Shown one piece after another: positions 9,632 to 19,241 of a DNA stretch of 33,584 nt. The notes below the pieces were generated by a model. That model saw only the letters and a program-made list of their open reading frames with translations. It was not told where the DNA came from and did not search any database. Source of the stretch: Deltaproteobacteria bacterium (GTDB lineage Bacteria > Campylobacterota_A > Desulfurellia > JAGGSF01). Every line of letters begins with the position of its first letter. Within the stretch, counting starts at the first letter, position 1. The translations under genes were made by a program, and so were the position numbers. The stretch is taken from positions 1-33,584 of the forward strand of contig JAGGSF010000083.1 in the NCBI GenBank assembly GCA_021159235.1. Direction: 5' to 3'.

Positions 9632-10460
9632 CAAGTTTTTCTCTGAAGAGTCTTGCTTCCCTCCATAAACCTGTGAGCTTGGCCCTATCACTGCAAGAAA
9701 TGGCCTTTTTTATCTTACTCCATCCCTTGAACAGTCTTTCCATAGCTTTCAGCACATAGTGTTTATTGGCAATAACAATATCTGCCCATATCTCTTCATT
9801 TGATTTAGCAATGCGGGTAAAATCCTTAAATCCAGTTCCTATTAGAAACCTTACATTGTTCACATTCATTTCTCTCAATAGATTTACATTTGCAAACGAT
9901 AATATATGAGGAATGTGGCTGGATATGGCAAACAACTCATCATGTAGTTTGTAGTCCATGTAAATCGGCACAGCCCCTATGGCTTCAATCAGCTCCTCAA
10001 TCTTTTTCCATCTTTCATTTCTTATTGGTGTGATCACTACTGTACGTCCTTCAAATAACCTTTCCTCAGCCGATTCAGGCCCAGAGATTTCTTTCCCTGC
10101 GACGGGGTGCAGAGGCACATAATCTATTCCTGGAGGTATCTTGTTTTCTACTTTTTCCACAACATATCCTTTAACACTACCCACATCCAGAATATATGCA
10201 CCCTTTTTTAACATCGGGAAGACAGAAAGCAAGACAGAAGGAATGGATAAAACAGGTACACTCACTATTACCAGATCACACTCATTTACCTCTTTCAACT
10301 CTGCCTGCCTGTCAATAATTCCCAGACTTTCTGCCTTATTTAAATTCTCCAAGGATCTATCGTAACCAAGAATCTCCTTTACCAATTTTCTCTTCTTAAA
10401 AGCAATGGCAAGTGAGCCGCCAATCAGTCCTGTACCTATAATAAAAGCACGTTTAAACAC
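9624..10460 (-). CDS. tyrA: prephenate dehydrogenase
   Basis: IIGTGLIGGSLAIAFKK, DLVIVSVPV, DVGSVKGYVVE, PLHPVAGKEISGPESA, SSHIPHILSFA, GTGFKDFTRIAKSNEEIWADI. Confidence 0.92.
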   Translation of the reverse strand: MFKRAFIIGTGLIGGSLAIAFKKRKLVKEILGYDRSLENLNKAESLGIIDRQAELKEVNECDLVIVSVPVLSIPSVLLSVFPMLKKGAYILDVGSVKGYVVEKVENKIPPGIDYVPLHPVAGKEISGPESAEERLFEGRTVVITPIRNERWKKIEELIEAIGAVPIYMDYKLHDELFAISSHIPHILSFANVNLLREMNVNNVRFLIGTGFKDFTRIAKSNEEIWADIVIANKHYVLKAMERLFKGWSKIKKAISCSDRAKLTGLWREARLFREKLDG

Positions 10461-11541
10461 CCATTACTTCCTTTAAACACTCTATAAATTTTCTATTCTG
10501 GTCTTCTGTGCCTACGGTTACGCGGAGGCATGTTTTATAACCATATCCTTTCATCGAGCGAATGATCACTCCTTTATGTAAGAGTTTGTTGTAAATCTCT
10601 TCGGCATCCTGCTTCACATCAAACAATATGTAGTTGGCATAGGTGGGAATATATTCAATATTCATGTCTTCAAATGCCCTGTACAGGAATTCTTTACCCT
10701 TTTTATTTATTTCCAATGTCCGTTTGATATGTTCTTTATCATCCAGGGCCGCTCTTGCTCCTATCTGAGCCAGACTATTTACATTGAATGGCTGGCGCAC
10801 CCGATTCAGGTAATCAACAATTTCCTCATCACCTATACCATATCCTATTCTCAGTCCTGCCAATCCGTAAAGCTTGGCAAATGTTCTCAATACAAAAACA
10901 TTTTTATTGTTGCGAAAAAAGGAAAGAATATCGGGATAATCTTTACCGGTGCCATATCCAAAGTATGCTTCATCCAAAACAACCAGACAATCATCATCTA
11001 TGCCATTTATAAACTTATTCAATTCATCTTCATAGACGATTGTTCCGGTAGGGTTATTGGGTATATCAATAAACACCAGTCGTGTGTTTTTGCTTATCTT
11101 ATCTTTAATTTCAGAAAGGTTATGACGATAATCTTTGAGTGGAATTTCTATTTTTCTTCTACCCATTGCCTGGGCAATTAGACGATAAACAGCAAATGAG
11201 GGAAAAGAAAAGATTACCTCATCATCTTCAGAAGTAAGAAAGGTACGACACAGAAGTTCTATAATCTCATTGGAACCATTACCCAGAATGATATTTTCCA
11301 TCTTTACATCTAACTCCTGTGCCAATCTTCTGCGTAGATAGTACCCGCTGCCATCAGGATAAAAATTGATCTTATTTAAAAAATCTTTTATGGCCTGAAC
11401 TGCTAAAGGAGAGGGTCCAATTGGATTTTCGTTGGAAGCCATCTTTATTACATCCCTTAATCCCAGTTCCCTTTTCAACTCTTCGACAGGTTTTCCTGGT
11501 GGATAAGGCACTAAATCCCTGATGTATGATGCTACTTTCAT
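10453..11541 (-). CDS. hisC: HisC-type aminotransferase (histidinol-phosphate and/or aromatic aminotransferase)
   Basis: YPPGKPVEELKRELGLRDVIKMASNENPIGPSP, GNGSNEIIELL, DIPNNPTGTI, VLDEAYFGY, RTFAKLYGLAGLRIGYG. Confidence 0.9.
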   Translation of the reverse strand: MKVASYIRDLVPYPPGKPVEELKRELGLRDVIKMASNENPIGPSPLAVQAIKDFLNKINFYPDGSGYYLRRRLAQELDVKMENIILGNGSNEIIELLCRTFLTSEDDEVIFSFPSFAVYRLIAQAMGRRKIEIPLKDYRHNLSEIKDKISKNTRLVFIDIPNNPTGTIVYEDELNKFINGIDDDCLVVLDEAYFGYGTGKDYPDILSFFRNNKNVFVLRTFAKLYGLAGLRIGYGIGDEEIVDYLNRVRQPFNVNSLAQIGARAALDDKEHIKRTLEINKKGKEFLYRAFEDMNIEYIPTYANYILFDVKQDAEEIYNKLLHKGVIIRSMKGYGYKTCLRVTVGTEDQNRKFIECLKEVMGV

Positions 11542-12632
11542 CTCTCTTCCGCAGGGTAAGAACCCAGTACCTTTAAAAATACCGTTTCTTCCCTTATTTT
11601 ATCTATAGATTTTTTTACACAATCATCCTCTATATGACCACAAAGGTCCACATAGAATACATAGTCCCAGGCTCCTCTTCCCGAAGGTCGAGACTGAATG
11701 CGTGTAAGGTTAACACCATTTTCATAAACTGGCTTCAAAATATGATAGAGTGCACCTACTCTATCCTTAATGGAAAACATAATGGATGTTTTATCCCGGC
11801 CACTTCTATGAGGAATGTATTTCCCTATAACTAAAAAACGGGTGATATTGTTCAATCTGTCCTCTATACCATTCGCTATTATTTTAAGGTTGTAGAGTTC
11901 ACTCGCCGCCTGAGAGGCAATGGATGCTGTATCCCTGTTTTCTTGAGCTATTTTAGCTGCTTTTGCGGTGCTGGTAGTTTCAAAGGTGGGGACATCCGGA
12001 AAGTTTTTCTTCAACCATCCTCTACATTGAGCAAGAGCATTGGGATGAGAATAAATAACCTTAACATCCTCCGCCTTCCCGGACTTATTCATTAAGGCAT
12101 GTTTTATCTCCAGAATAATTTCAGAAACAATATAAACATTTGTATTCATAAACATATCCAGAGTATAGTTCACCACTCCTTCAATAGAATTTTCTACAGG
12201 CACTACACCGAAATCTACTCTCTCGTTTTCTACATCCAGAAATATGTCTTCTATCCTTTCCTCCGGGAGATACTCTAAGGATAGACCAAATCGTTTTATT
12301 GCCGCTTGATGAGTGAATGTCGCTTCCGGTCCTAAATAAGCAATCCTCAATGGTTTTTCTAAGGATAGGGAGGCAGACATCACCTCCCTGAATATTATCT
12401 TCAATCCTTTATCAGGAAACAACTTTGCTTTATTCAGCACATTATTGTATACTTCCTTTTCTCTATCCGGTGCATAAAACACTAAATTTGATTTTCTTTT
12501 TAAACGAGCAATCTCCTGCACACAGGACATTCTCTCGTCTAAAAGTTCAACAATCTTTTCGTCTATACGGGAAATCCTGTTTCTCAAGCTATTTATAGAA
12601 ACTGAGTGGTCATCTTTCTTATTTTTTTCCAT
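11538..12632 (-). CDS. pheA: bifunctional chorismate mutase / prephenate dehydratase with C-terminal ACT domain
   Basis: INSLRNRISRIDEKIVELLDERMSCVQEIARLK (mutase); IAYLGPEATFTHQAA, VPVENSIEGVVNYTLDM, SHPNALAQCRGWL, TSTAKAAKIA (dehydratase); KTSIMFSIKDRVGALYHIL and ESRPSG-like RIQSRPSG (ACT). SD CTGGAG before ATG 12632. Confidence 0.94.
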   Translation of the reverse strand: MEKNKKDDHSVSINSLRNRISRIDEKIVELLDERMSCVQEIARLKRKSNLVFYAPDREKEVYNNVLNKAKLFPDKGLKIIFREVMSASLSLEKPLRIAYLGPEATFTHQAAIKRFGLSLEYLPEERIEDIFLDVENERVDFGVVPVENSIEGVVNYTLDMFMNTNVYIVSEIILEIKHALMNKSGKAEDVKVIYSHPNALAQCRGWLKKNFPDVPTFETTSTAKAAKIAQENRDTASIASQAASELYNLKIIANGIEDRLNNITRFLVIGKYIPHRSGRDKTSIMFSIKDRVGALYHILKPVYENGVNLTRIQSRPSGRGAWDYVFYVDLCGHIEDDCVKKSIDKIREETVFLKVLGSYPAEER

Positions 12633-13543
12633 CTGTTCTCCAGAATTTCTTCTTCAGTTAAAGGAACAAGCTCTGATAGAGTTTTGACGATGAAAGCTTT
12701 CACTCTCCTGGCCATTTCATCATAGTTCCTGTGAGCACCACCTACAGGTTCTTCTATTATCTCATCTATAACGCCAACCTCATACAGGTCGCGAGCTGTT
12801 ATCCGCATAGCTTTTGCTGCTTCCTTAGTATGTTCTGCATCCCTCCACAGGATGGAAGAACATCCCTCTGGAGAGATAACACTATAAAAGGCATGAGAGA
12901 GCATGCCCACCTTATCTCCTACACCAATACCCAGGGCACCACCACTGCCACCTTCTCCTGTAACGACAACCACGATGGGCACCCTCAACCCTGCCATTTC
13001 ATAAAGATTGGTGGCAATGGCTTCTGCCTGCCCCCTTTCTTCCGCTCCAACGCCTGGATAGGCACCAGGGGTATCTATAAGGGTAACAACACTTAACTTA
13101 AACTTTTCTGCCAGTTTCATCACTCTTAATGCTTTTCTATAACCTTCAGGATGGGCCATTCCAAAGTTGCGTCTCAGGTTCTCCTTTGTGTTTTTTCCCT
13201 TCTGGTGGCCAATTATTGCTACCTTAAAATCGTCTATCTTAGCCAATCCCGTGACCATTGCCCTGTCATCGGCAAATCTCCTGTCACCATGAAGCTCTAT
13301 AAAATCCACTGCTATTCTTTCTATGTAATCCAATGTATAGGGTCTTGAGGGATGGCGAGCAATCTTTACTACCTCCTCTATGGAAAGATGGGAAAATTTT
13401 TCTTTTATCAACTCATCCTTTTTCTTTTCCAACATCCTTATTTCTTTTGAAATATCCATCCCCTTCTTTCCGGCCAACTTCTTTAAATCATCTATTCTCC
13501 TTTCTATCTCATATATGGGTTTTTCAAAATCGTATATAAACAT
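12593..13543 (-). CDS. accA: acetyl-CoA carboxylase carboxyltransferase subunit alpha
   Basis: ARHPSRPYTLDYIERI, ELHGDRRFADDRAMVTGLA, GHQKGKNTKENLRRNFGMAHPEGYRKALRVMKLAEKF, LIDTPGAYPGVGAEERGQAEAIA, GEGGSGGALGIGVGD. Confidence 0.97.
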   Translation of the reverse strand: MFIYDFEKPIYEIERRIDDLKKLAGKKGMDISKEIRMLEKKKDELIKEKFSHLSIEEVVKIARHPSRPYTLDYIERIAVDFIELHGDRRFADDRAMVTGLAKIDDFKVAIIGHQKGKNTKENLRRNFGMAHPEGYRKALRVMKLAEKFKLSVVTLIDTPGAYPGVGAEERGQAEAIATNLYEMAGLRVPIVVVVTGEGGSGGALGIGVGDKVGMLSHAFYSVISPEGCSSILWRDAEHTKEAAKAMRITARDLYEVGVIDEIIEEPVGGAHRNYDEMARRVKAFIVKTLSELVPLTEEEILENRWKKIRKMTTQFL

Positions 13544-13546
13544 ACT

Positions 13547-15136
13547 TTATTTCCTGGAGAGAGAAACCAGGCCATCATCTTTCATCAGCTTGTAGACAGC
13601 AGCATCAATCAAAGCCTGTCTGGAAGCATCTATTATATCTGTTGCCACTCCCACTGTTTCCCATGTGTCTTTTCCATCTCCAGATGTAATTAGAACCCTT
13701 ATCGTAGATGCCGTGCCTCTCTCTCCCAGCAGTATCCTCACCTTATAATTTAAGAGTTTCAGCTTTTCCAATGACGGATAGAACTTCAACAATGCTTTTC
13801 TTAAGGCACAATCCAGGGCATTTACTGGACCGTTACCCACAGATGCGGTATGTTCTATTTCCTCTCCCACTCTTACCATCACTGTAGCTTCAATACCTGC
13901 CATATCCTCTTTCTTTCTTTCATCGATAACACGATAGGATAAAAGCTCAAAGTAATCGCGAACCTCTCCTTTGTTCCTTAGTAGCATAAGTTCAAAGGAG
14001 GCATCTGCAGTTTCAAAGTAAAAACCCTGATTTTCCAACCTTTTTATTTCTTCCAATGTTTTTTTGCCTGCCACTGTATCTTTATCTATTTCTATGCCCA
14101 TCTCTTTCGCTTTATATATAATATTACTTATACCGGAAAGGTCAGAAATAAGTGCCCGTCTCTTGTTCCCTACCAGCTCAGGATTCACATGCTCGTAGCA
14201 CTGCGGATTTCTCAAAACGGCACTCACATGTACGCCACCTTTATGTGCAAAAGCACTATCCCCTACATAGGGCAGACGACTGTTGTGAGGAAGATTAAAT
14301 ATCTCATCAATCTTCTTAGAAACGAAGGTAATCTTTTTTAAGTTTTCATCACTTATACAGTCAATGCCCATCTTAAGCTTCAAATTGGGTATAACAGAGG
14401 TAAGGTCAGCGTTGGCACATCTTTCTCCATAACCATTGAATGTTCCCTGAACCTGCGTTATTCCGTGCCTTACGGAGGCGAGAGTATTTGCAACTGCCAG
14501 CCCAGAGTCATTGTGTGCATGTATACCCAGAGGAACCCCGGGAAACTTCTGCTTGATTTCCTCTATTATCCTTTCCAGTTCCCAGGTTATGGTTCCACCA
14601 TTCGTATCACATAAAACTATAACGTCTGCTCCTCCCTCAACAGCCGCCTGTATAGTTTTCAAGGCGTATTCTGAATTTCCCTTATAGCCATCAAAGGTAT
14701 GCTCTGCATCATAGAACAACTCATCGGTGTAATTCTTCAGATACCTTACAGAGTCGAAAATAATCTCTAAGTTCTTCTCCAGATCAATCTTTAATGCGTC
14801 TGTAACATGCAGATCCCATGTTTTTCCAAAAATAGCAATAGCCGGGACCTCTGATTCAACCAGAGCCTGAATATTGGGATCATCCTCCGGTTTTAGTTTT
14901 GCTCTCCTCGTACTACCGAAAGCAGTGATCTTAGCCTGCTTTAGATTTAGTTTTTTTACTTGAAGGAAGTATTCTTCGTCCTTTGGATTTGAACCTGGCC
15001 ACCCTCCTTCAATATAATGAATACCCATATCATCCAGTAACTCTGTTATTCTTAATTTATCCTGCACCAGCAAACTTATCTTCTCCCCCTGTGTGCCATC
15101 ACGCAATGTCGTATCAAACAACTTCACCTCACCCAT
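13547..15136 (-). CDS. cimA: citramalate synthase (LeuA-like)
   Basis: [119 protein letters not shown]-terminal regulatory domain. Confidence 0.93.
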   Translation of the reverse strand: MGEVKLFDTTLRDGTQGEKISLLVQDKLRITELLDDMGIHYIEGGWPGSNPKDEEYFLQVKKLNLKQAKITAFGSTRRAKLKPEDDPNIQALVESEVPAIAIFGKTWDLHVTDALKIDLEKNLEIIFDSVRYLKNYTDELFYDAEHTFDGYKGNSEYALKTIQAAVEGGADVIVLCDTNGGTITWELERIIEEIKQKFPGVPLGIHAHNDSGLAVANTLASVRHGITQVQGTFNGYGERCANADLTSVIPNLKLKMGIDCISDENLKKITFVSKKIDEIFNLPHNSRLPYVGDSAFAHKGGVHVSAVLRNPQCYEHVNPELVGNKRRALISDLSGISNIIYKAKEMGIEIDKDTVAGKKTLEEIKRLENQGFYFETADASFELMLLRNKGEVRDYFELLSYRVIDERKKEDMAGIEATVMVRVGEEIEHTASVGNGPVNALDCALRKALLKFYPSLEKLKLLNYKVRILLGERGTASTIRVLITSGDGKDTWETVGVATDIIDASRQALIDAAVYKLMKDDGLVSLSRK

Positions 15137-16353
15137 AACTCCTCCTTATCCAGATTAAAACCTCTATGCAGTGCTCTCACTGCTGATTCTGTGAGCTTCT
15201 CATCAATAATGCAGGAAATCTTAATCTCCGATGTGCTGATCATCTTTATATTTATGCCTTCTTCAGCCAGTATACGAAACATCCGGGCCGCTACACCCCA
15301 GTGACTTCTCATCCCTACACCAACTATGGAAACTTTGCTCACATTTTTGTTTAATGTAACCTCTCCTCCCCCAATTTCTCTTGAAACCTCATCTGCTATC
15401 TTCGATGCATCGTCTGCGTCATCTTTTGGTACTGTAAATGATATGTCAGTGAAACCCTCTTCGCTTACATTCTGCACAATCATATCTACCACGATATTTT
15501 TTGAGGCTATCCTTTCAAAGATTTGAGCTGCTATACCCGGTCTGTCTGGCACTCTGGTTATTGTTAAGCGAGCCTGGTTCTTATCGCTTACAACTCCAGA
15601 GACAACAACTTCTTCCATCTTTCCTCCATCATCTATTAATGTTCCCGGTCTATATGTAAAACTGGATAAAACTTCTATTGGAACCCCATACTTTTTCCCC
15701 AATTCTACCGATCTTATCTGCATTACCTTAGCTCCCAAACTTGACATTTCCATTACCTCATCGTAACTGATTCTGTCTATTTTTCGTGCATATTTAACAA
15801 TTTTTGGGTCTGCGGTGAAAATCCCATCCACATCTGTGTATATCTCACATTTATCTGCATTAAGGGATGCTGCCAGGGCTACTGCTGAGGTATCAGAACC
15901 GCCCCTTCCCAATGTAGTCACTTCACCTTTCTCATTGATGCCCTGAAAACCGGCCACCACCACCACATATCCATCCTTCAAATAACGCATAACTCTATCC
16001 TTGTCTATGTGCATTATTCTCGCTTTCAGATGAATATTGTCAGTCAAAATACCGCTTTGCCTGCCCGTTAAAGCTATTGCTTTACATCCTATCTCGTTTA
16101 GTCTGATAGCCACCAATGCACTGGAGATCCTCTCTCCGCTGGAAAGGAGCAGATCCATTTCTCTCTCTGTTGGATGTGAAGACAGACTTCGAGCCAGGTT
16201 AATTAACCTATCCGTTTCTCCCGCTATAGCAGAGATAACCACCACTATATCGTTTCCCTTTTCCCTGCCTTCCTTTATATGATTGGATACATTCCTCACC
16301 CGTTCTATATTAGCTACCGATGTTCCCCCGTATTTCTGCACAATTAGAGCCAT
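15124..16353 (-). CDS. lysC: aspartate kinase
   Basis: [66 protein letters not shown], tandem ACT domains. Start near 16353/16356 after a GGGGGG SD; the ORF-track start at 16392 is probably too long. Confidence 0.95.
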   Translation of the reverse strand: MALIVQKYGGTSVANIERVRNVSNHIKEGREKGNDIVVVISAIAGETDRLINLARSLSSHPTEREMDLLLSSGERISSALVAIRLNEIGCKAIALTGRQSGILTDNIHLKARIMHIDKDRVMRYLKDGYVVVVAGFQGINEKGEVTTLGRGGSDTSAVALAASLNADKCEIYTDVDGIFTADPKIVKYARKIDRISYDEVMEMSSLGAKVMQIRSVELGKKYGVPIEVLSSFTYRPGTLIDDGGKMEEVVVSGVVSDKNQARLTITRVPDRPGIAAQIFERIASKNIVVDMIVQNVSEEGFTDISFTVPKDDADDASKIADEVSREIGGGEVTLNKNVSKVSIVGVGMRSHWGVAARMFRILAEEGINIKMISTSEIKISCIIDEKLTESAVRALHRGFNLDKEELWVR

Positions 16354-16375
16354 CATCCCCCCAAAAGATTTAACT

Positions 16376-16404
16376 AAAATATAGAAATACACTTAAAAAA
16401 TCAA
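16376..16404 (-). promoter_or_regulatory. candidate sigma70-type promoter for the lysC-led operon
   Basis: On the - strand: TTGATT (16404-16399), 17-nt spacer, TATTTT (16381-16376), or TATATT with a 15-nt spacer. Confidence 0.45.
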
Positions 16405-16427
16405 GCAATTGCTTTAAATGTAAAGAG

Positions 16428-16456
16428 TTGACTTATTTAAAAATTTGTTTTAAAGA
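16428..16456 (+). promoter_or_regulatory. candidate sigma70-type promoter for the M29-like operon
   Basis: TTGACT (16428-16433), 17-nt spacer, TAAAGA (16451-16456), 6 nt before ATG 16463. Confidence 0.5.
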
Positions 16457-16462
16457 TAAGGC

Positions 16463-17563
16463 ATGAAAGCGATGAAGAATCTGTTTACCGTAAACCTGAA
16501 AGTAAAAAAGGATGAAAGAGTTCTCGTATTTACGGACACGATAAATGAAGAGGAAAATATATCTTCTAAGGAGAGAGAAAGAAGAGAAAAATTATTCCTG
16601 CTGGCTAAACAAATACAGATGGCAGGAGAAAAATACTGTCATACCTCTTTCTTCTCTTATCCCGCTTTGATGTCCCATGGAAAAGAACCGCCAAGAAAAC
16701 TGTGGGAGGAGGTATTTGGAAAAGAAAACATAAGAAAGATAGAAGAATTTTGGCAAAAGATAGAGGAAAAAACACTAACAGAAGATGAAGAAAAAAAGAT
16801 AAGAGATACACTGAAAGGTGCTCATTACGATGCCTTTATTGCATTATCAAACTTCTCTACCACCCATACCCTATTCAGGCGCATACTGACAGATGTATGC
16901 GGAGCAAGGTATGCCAGTATGCCACTGTTTGATGAAGAAATGTTTTCTGGTCCTATGGCTGTAGACTGGCAGAAGATGTGGCAGAGAACAGAAAAGGTAA
17001 AAAATATATTAGAGGGAACAAAGATGTTAGAAGTTTTTACACCTCAGGGTACACACCTTGAAATCTATCTGAATGGAAGGAATATTCTTTCCGATACCGG
17101 TGATTTGAGTAAAAAGGGTTCCTGCAGTAATTTGCCAGCAGGTGAGGTATACTTTGCTCCTGAGGAAGGAAAAACAAAAGGAAAAATGGTTATTGAGTAT
17201 TCACCTACACACAGGTTAAAAAACCCTCTTATACTGCATATAGAAAAAGGAAATTTATTGAACATAGAGGGTGATGACCCTTTTAAGGAAAGATTAAATG
17301 CTATCTTTGAAAGAATGCCCTTGGCTAAGAATGTGGCAGAACTGGGCATAGGAACGAATGATAAGGCAAAGAGGGCAGACAATATATTGGAAGCAGAAAA
17401 GATATTGGGCACGGTGCATGTAGCATTTGGAGACAATGCATCCTTCGGCGGTAATGTTTCTGTTCCATTTCATGAAGACTATATCCAGTTTTATCCCACT
17501 GTGGTTTTACACAAAGAAACGGGCAGTTTTCTTCTCCTGCAGGGAGGAGAATTGTGCATATGA
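16463..17563 (+). CDS. M29-like aminopeptidase (leucyl aminopeptidase / aminopeptidase T family)
   Basis: Metal-ligand-type motifs in order: NLPAGEVYFAPEEGKTKG, NVAELGIGTND, EAEKILGTVHVAFGDNASFGG, VPFHEDYI. Confidence 0.8.
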   Translation: MKAMKNLFTVNLKVKKDERVLVFTDTINEEENISSKERERREKLFLLAKQIQMAGEKYCHTSFFSYPALMSHGKEPPRKLWEEVFGKENIRKIEEFWQKIEEKTLTEDEEKKIRDTLKGAHYDAFIALSNFSTTHTLFRRILTDVCGARYASMPLFDEEMFSGPMAVDWQKMWQRTEKVKNILEGTKMLEVFTPQGTHLEIYLNGRNILSDTGDLSKKGSCSNLPAGEVYFAPEEGKTKGKMVIEYSPTHRLKNPLILHIEKGNLLNIEGDDPFKERLNAIFERMPLAKNVAELGIGTNDKAKRADNILEAEKILGTVHVAFGDNASFGGNVSVPFHEDYIQFYPTVVLHKETGSFLLLQGGELCI

Positions 17564-18522
17564 TTTTTATACTCTTTATTTTTTCCTTCATTGTTGCTTT
17601 TATTCTATTTCCTTATCACATTAAATGTTTTGTCAGAAGAAAGATTACAGGAAAGGACATGCACAAGAAAGGTAAAAGGATGGTCCCGGAGATGGGGGGT
17701 ATGGTTATCGTCTTTTCCTTTTCCTCGGGCATTGTCTTACTTACAGGATGGAAAACATTCTTACAGAAGGATCTTCCAGTGGATACCTCTTCTTTGCTTT
17801 CCGTCTTGTCCGTTGTTCTTATCATAGGTTTGATAGGTGTTATGGATGATTTTTTGAACATCAGACAGAGGGTAAAGGCTATCTTGCCTATATTTGCCGC
17901 TCTGCCACTATCTGCCATTAAAGCCGGTACACCAACCATGTCTCTTCCCTTCGTAGGTCAGGTTTACTTTGGCATTTTCTATCCACTTTTACTTGTTCCC
18001 ATCGGTGTAACAGGTGCCTCTAATGCCTGGAACATGCTGGCAGGATTTAACGGACTGGAAGTAGGAATGGGCATTGTAGCTATGATTTTTTTATCTGTTG
18101 TTGCCTACCTGGTAGGATCTACAACTGCACTCTATATTTTAGCCATAGCACTGGGGACACTTTCTGCTACTTTATACTACAACTGGTATCCGGCTAAGGT
18201 TTTCATCGGTGATGCAGGGACACTATCCATAGGAGCAATTATAGCCTGCTGTGTAATCTTGGGTAATTTTGAAAAGGCAGGTGTAATTATCGTTATTCCC
18301 CATATTGTTGATTTTTTAATAAAAGCCATACACCGGTTTCCAAGCAAAGGATGGTGGGGTTTGTATAAAAATGGTAAACTCCATTGCCCAAATAATAGTC
18401 CCGTAGGCTTATGTCAGCTTATTATGAAGATTTTCAAAGGCATCAGTGAAAAGAATCTGGTTTTGCTCCTGATGGGTATTGAGACAATATTTGGGGCAGT
18501 AGCGGTTCTGGTTTATCTATGA
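17560..18522 (+). CDS. GT4-family UDP-GlcNAc (or similar): polyprenyl/dolichyl-phosphate sugar-1-phosphate transferase, archaeal/eukaryotic GPT-like
   Basis: Multi-TM protein; DMHKKGKRMVPEMGG, GVMDDFLNIRQRVKAILP, ASNAWNMLAGFNGLEVGMGI, NWYPAKVFIGDAGTLSIGAI, IPHIVDFLIKAIHRFPS. ATGA overlap with upstream stop; SD GGAGGAGA. Confidence 0.85.
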   Translation: MIFILFIFSFIVAFILFPYHIKCFVRRKITGKDMHKKGKRMVPEMGGMVIVFSFSSGIVLLTGWKTFLQKDLPVDTSSLLSVLSVVLIIGLIGVMDDFLNIRQRVKAILPIFAALPLSAIKAGTPTMSLPFVGQVYFGIFYPLLLVPIGVTGASNAWNMLAGFNGLEVGMGIVAMIFLSVVAYLVGSTTALYILAIALGTLSATLYYNWYPAKVFIGDAGTLSIGAIIACCVILGNFEKAGVIIVIPHIVDFLIKAIHRFPSKGWWGLYKNGKLHCPNNSPVGLCQLIMKIFKGISEKNLVLLLMGIETIFGAVAVLVYL

Positions 18523-19241
18523 TTACATTTAAGGTTTTGCAACAGTTTTTACTTCCCAGCGTGTTTTTATTCGTATTACTTATCATCGGTTTAATCCTCT
18601 TCAGTAAAAGAATAGGAAAGATTTTTGTCATCCTCTCTATATTTTTCTATTATATCTTTTCTATTTCCCCTACTGCCGATCTAATCATTTACCCCCTGGA
18701 AGGAAAATACAGACAATGCAGAAGTTATATAGATACGGTTGTGGTTTTGACAGGTGGTGTAAAAAAAGGGAATCTGCCTTTGACCAGCAGATTGAATGAA
18801 AGCACCTTGTATAGGGCGGTGGAGGCGTTACGCATATTTGAAAACAATAAGAATGTAAGAATCATCATCTCTGGCAGAAATCCTATGAATGAAAAGGAAA
18901 GAGAGGCAGTATTTGTAGAGGAATTCATGAAGAGATTTGGTGTTCCAGAGGAAAATATACTGGTGGATACAAGGTCCAGGAATACCCGTGAAAGTGCCTT
19001 TAACCTGAAACTATCTTTAAGAAAAAAACCATTTCTTCTGGTAACCTCTGCTTATCATATGCCCCGTGCTCTATATATATTTAGAAGATATGGCACAAAT
19101 CCCGTGCCCTGTCCCTGTGACTTTAAGAGAGAAAAGCATTACAACATTTTAGATTTTTTTCCCAATCCCCGAAACTTGAGAAAATGCAACTTAGCGTTTC
19201 ACGAATACTTTGGCATCCTGTGGTATCATGTGGGATTTTGA
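18519..19241 (+). CDS. DUF218 (YdcF/SanA/ElyC-like) membrane protein
   Basis: Two N-terminal TM helices, then VVVLTGGVKKG, RAVEALRIFE, IIISGRN, VDTRSRNTRESAFN, PFLLVTSAYHMPRALYIFRRYG. Confidence 0.88.
   Translation: MITFKVLQQFLLPSVFLFVLLIIGLILFSKRIGKIFVILSIFFYYIFSISPTADLIIYPLEGKYRQCRSYIDTVVVLTGGVKKGNLPLTSRLNESTLYRAVEALRIFENNKNVRIIISGRNPMNEKEREAVFVEEFMKRFGVPEENILVDTRSRNTRESAFNLKLSLRKKPFLLVTSAYHMPRALYIFRRYGTNPVPCPCDFKREKHYNILDFFPNPRNLRKCNLAFHEYFGILWYHVGF

Noticed and set aside
10729-11181. 150-aa ORF on + strand within the hisC region
   Set aside because: Entirely antisense to a well-supported HisC-family CDS; low-complexity hydrophobic translation with no motif.
12731-13096. 121-aa + ORF
   Set aside because: Antisense to accA; no motif.
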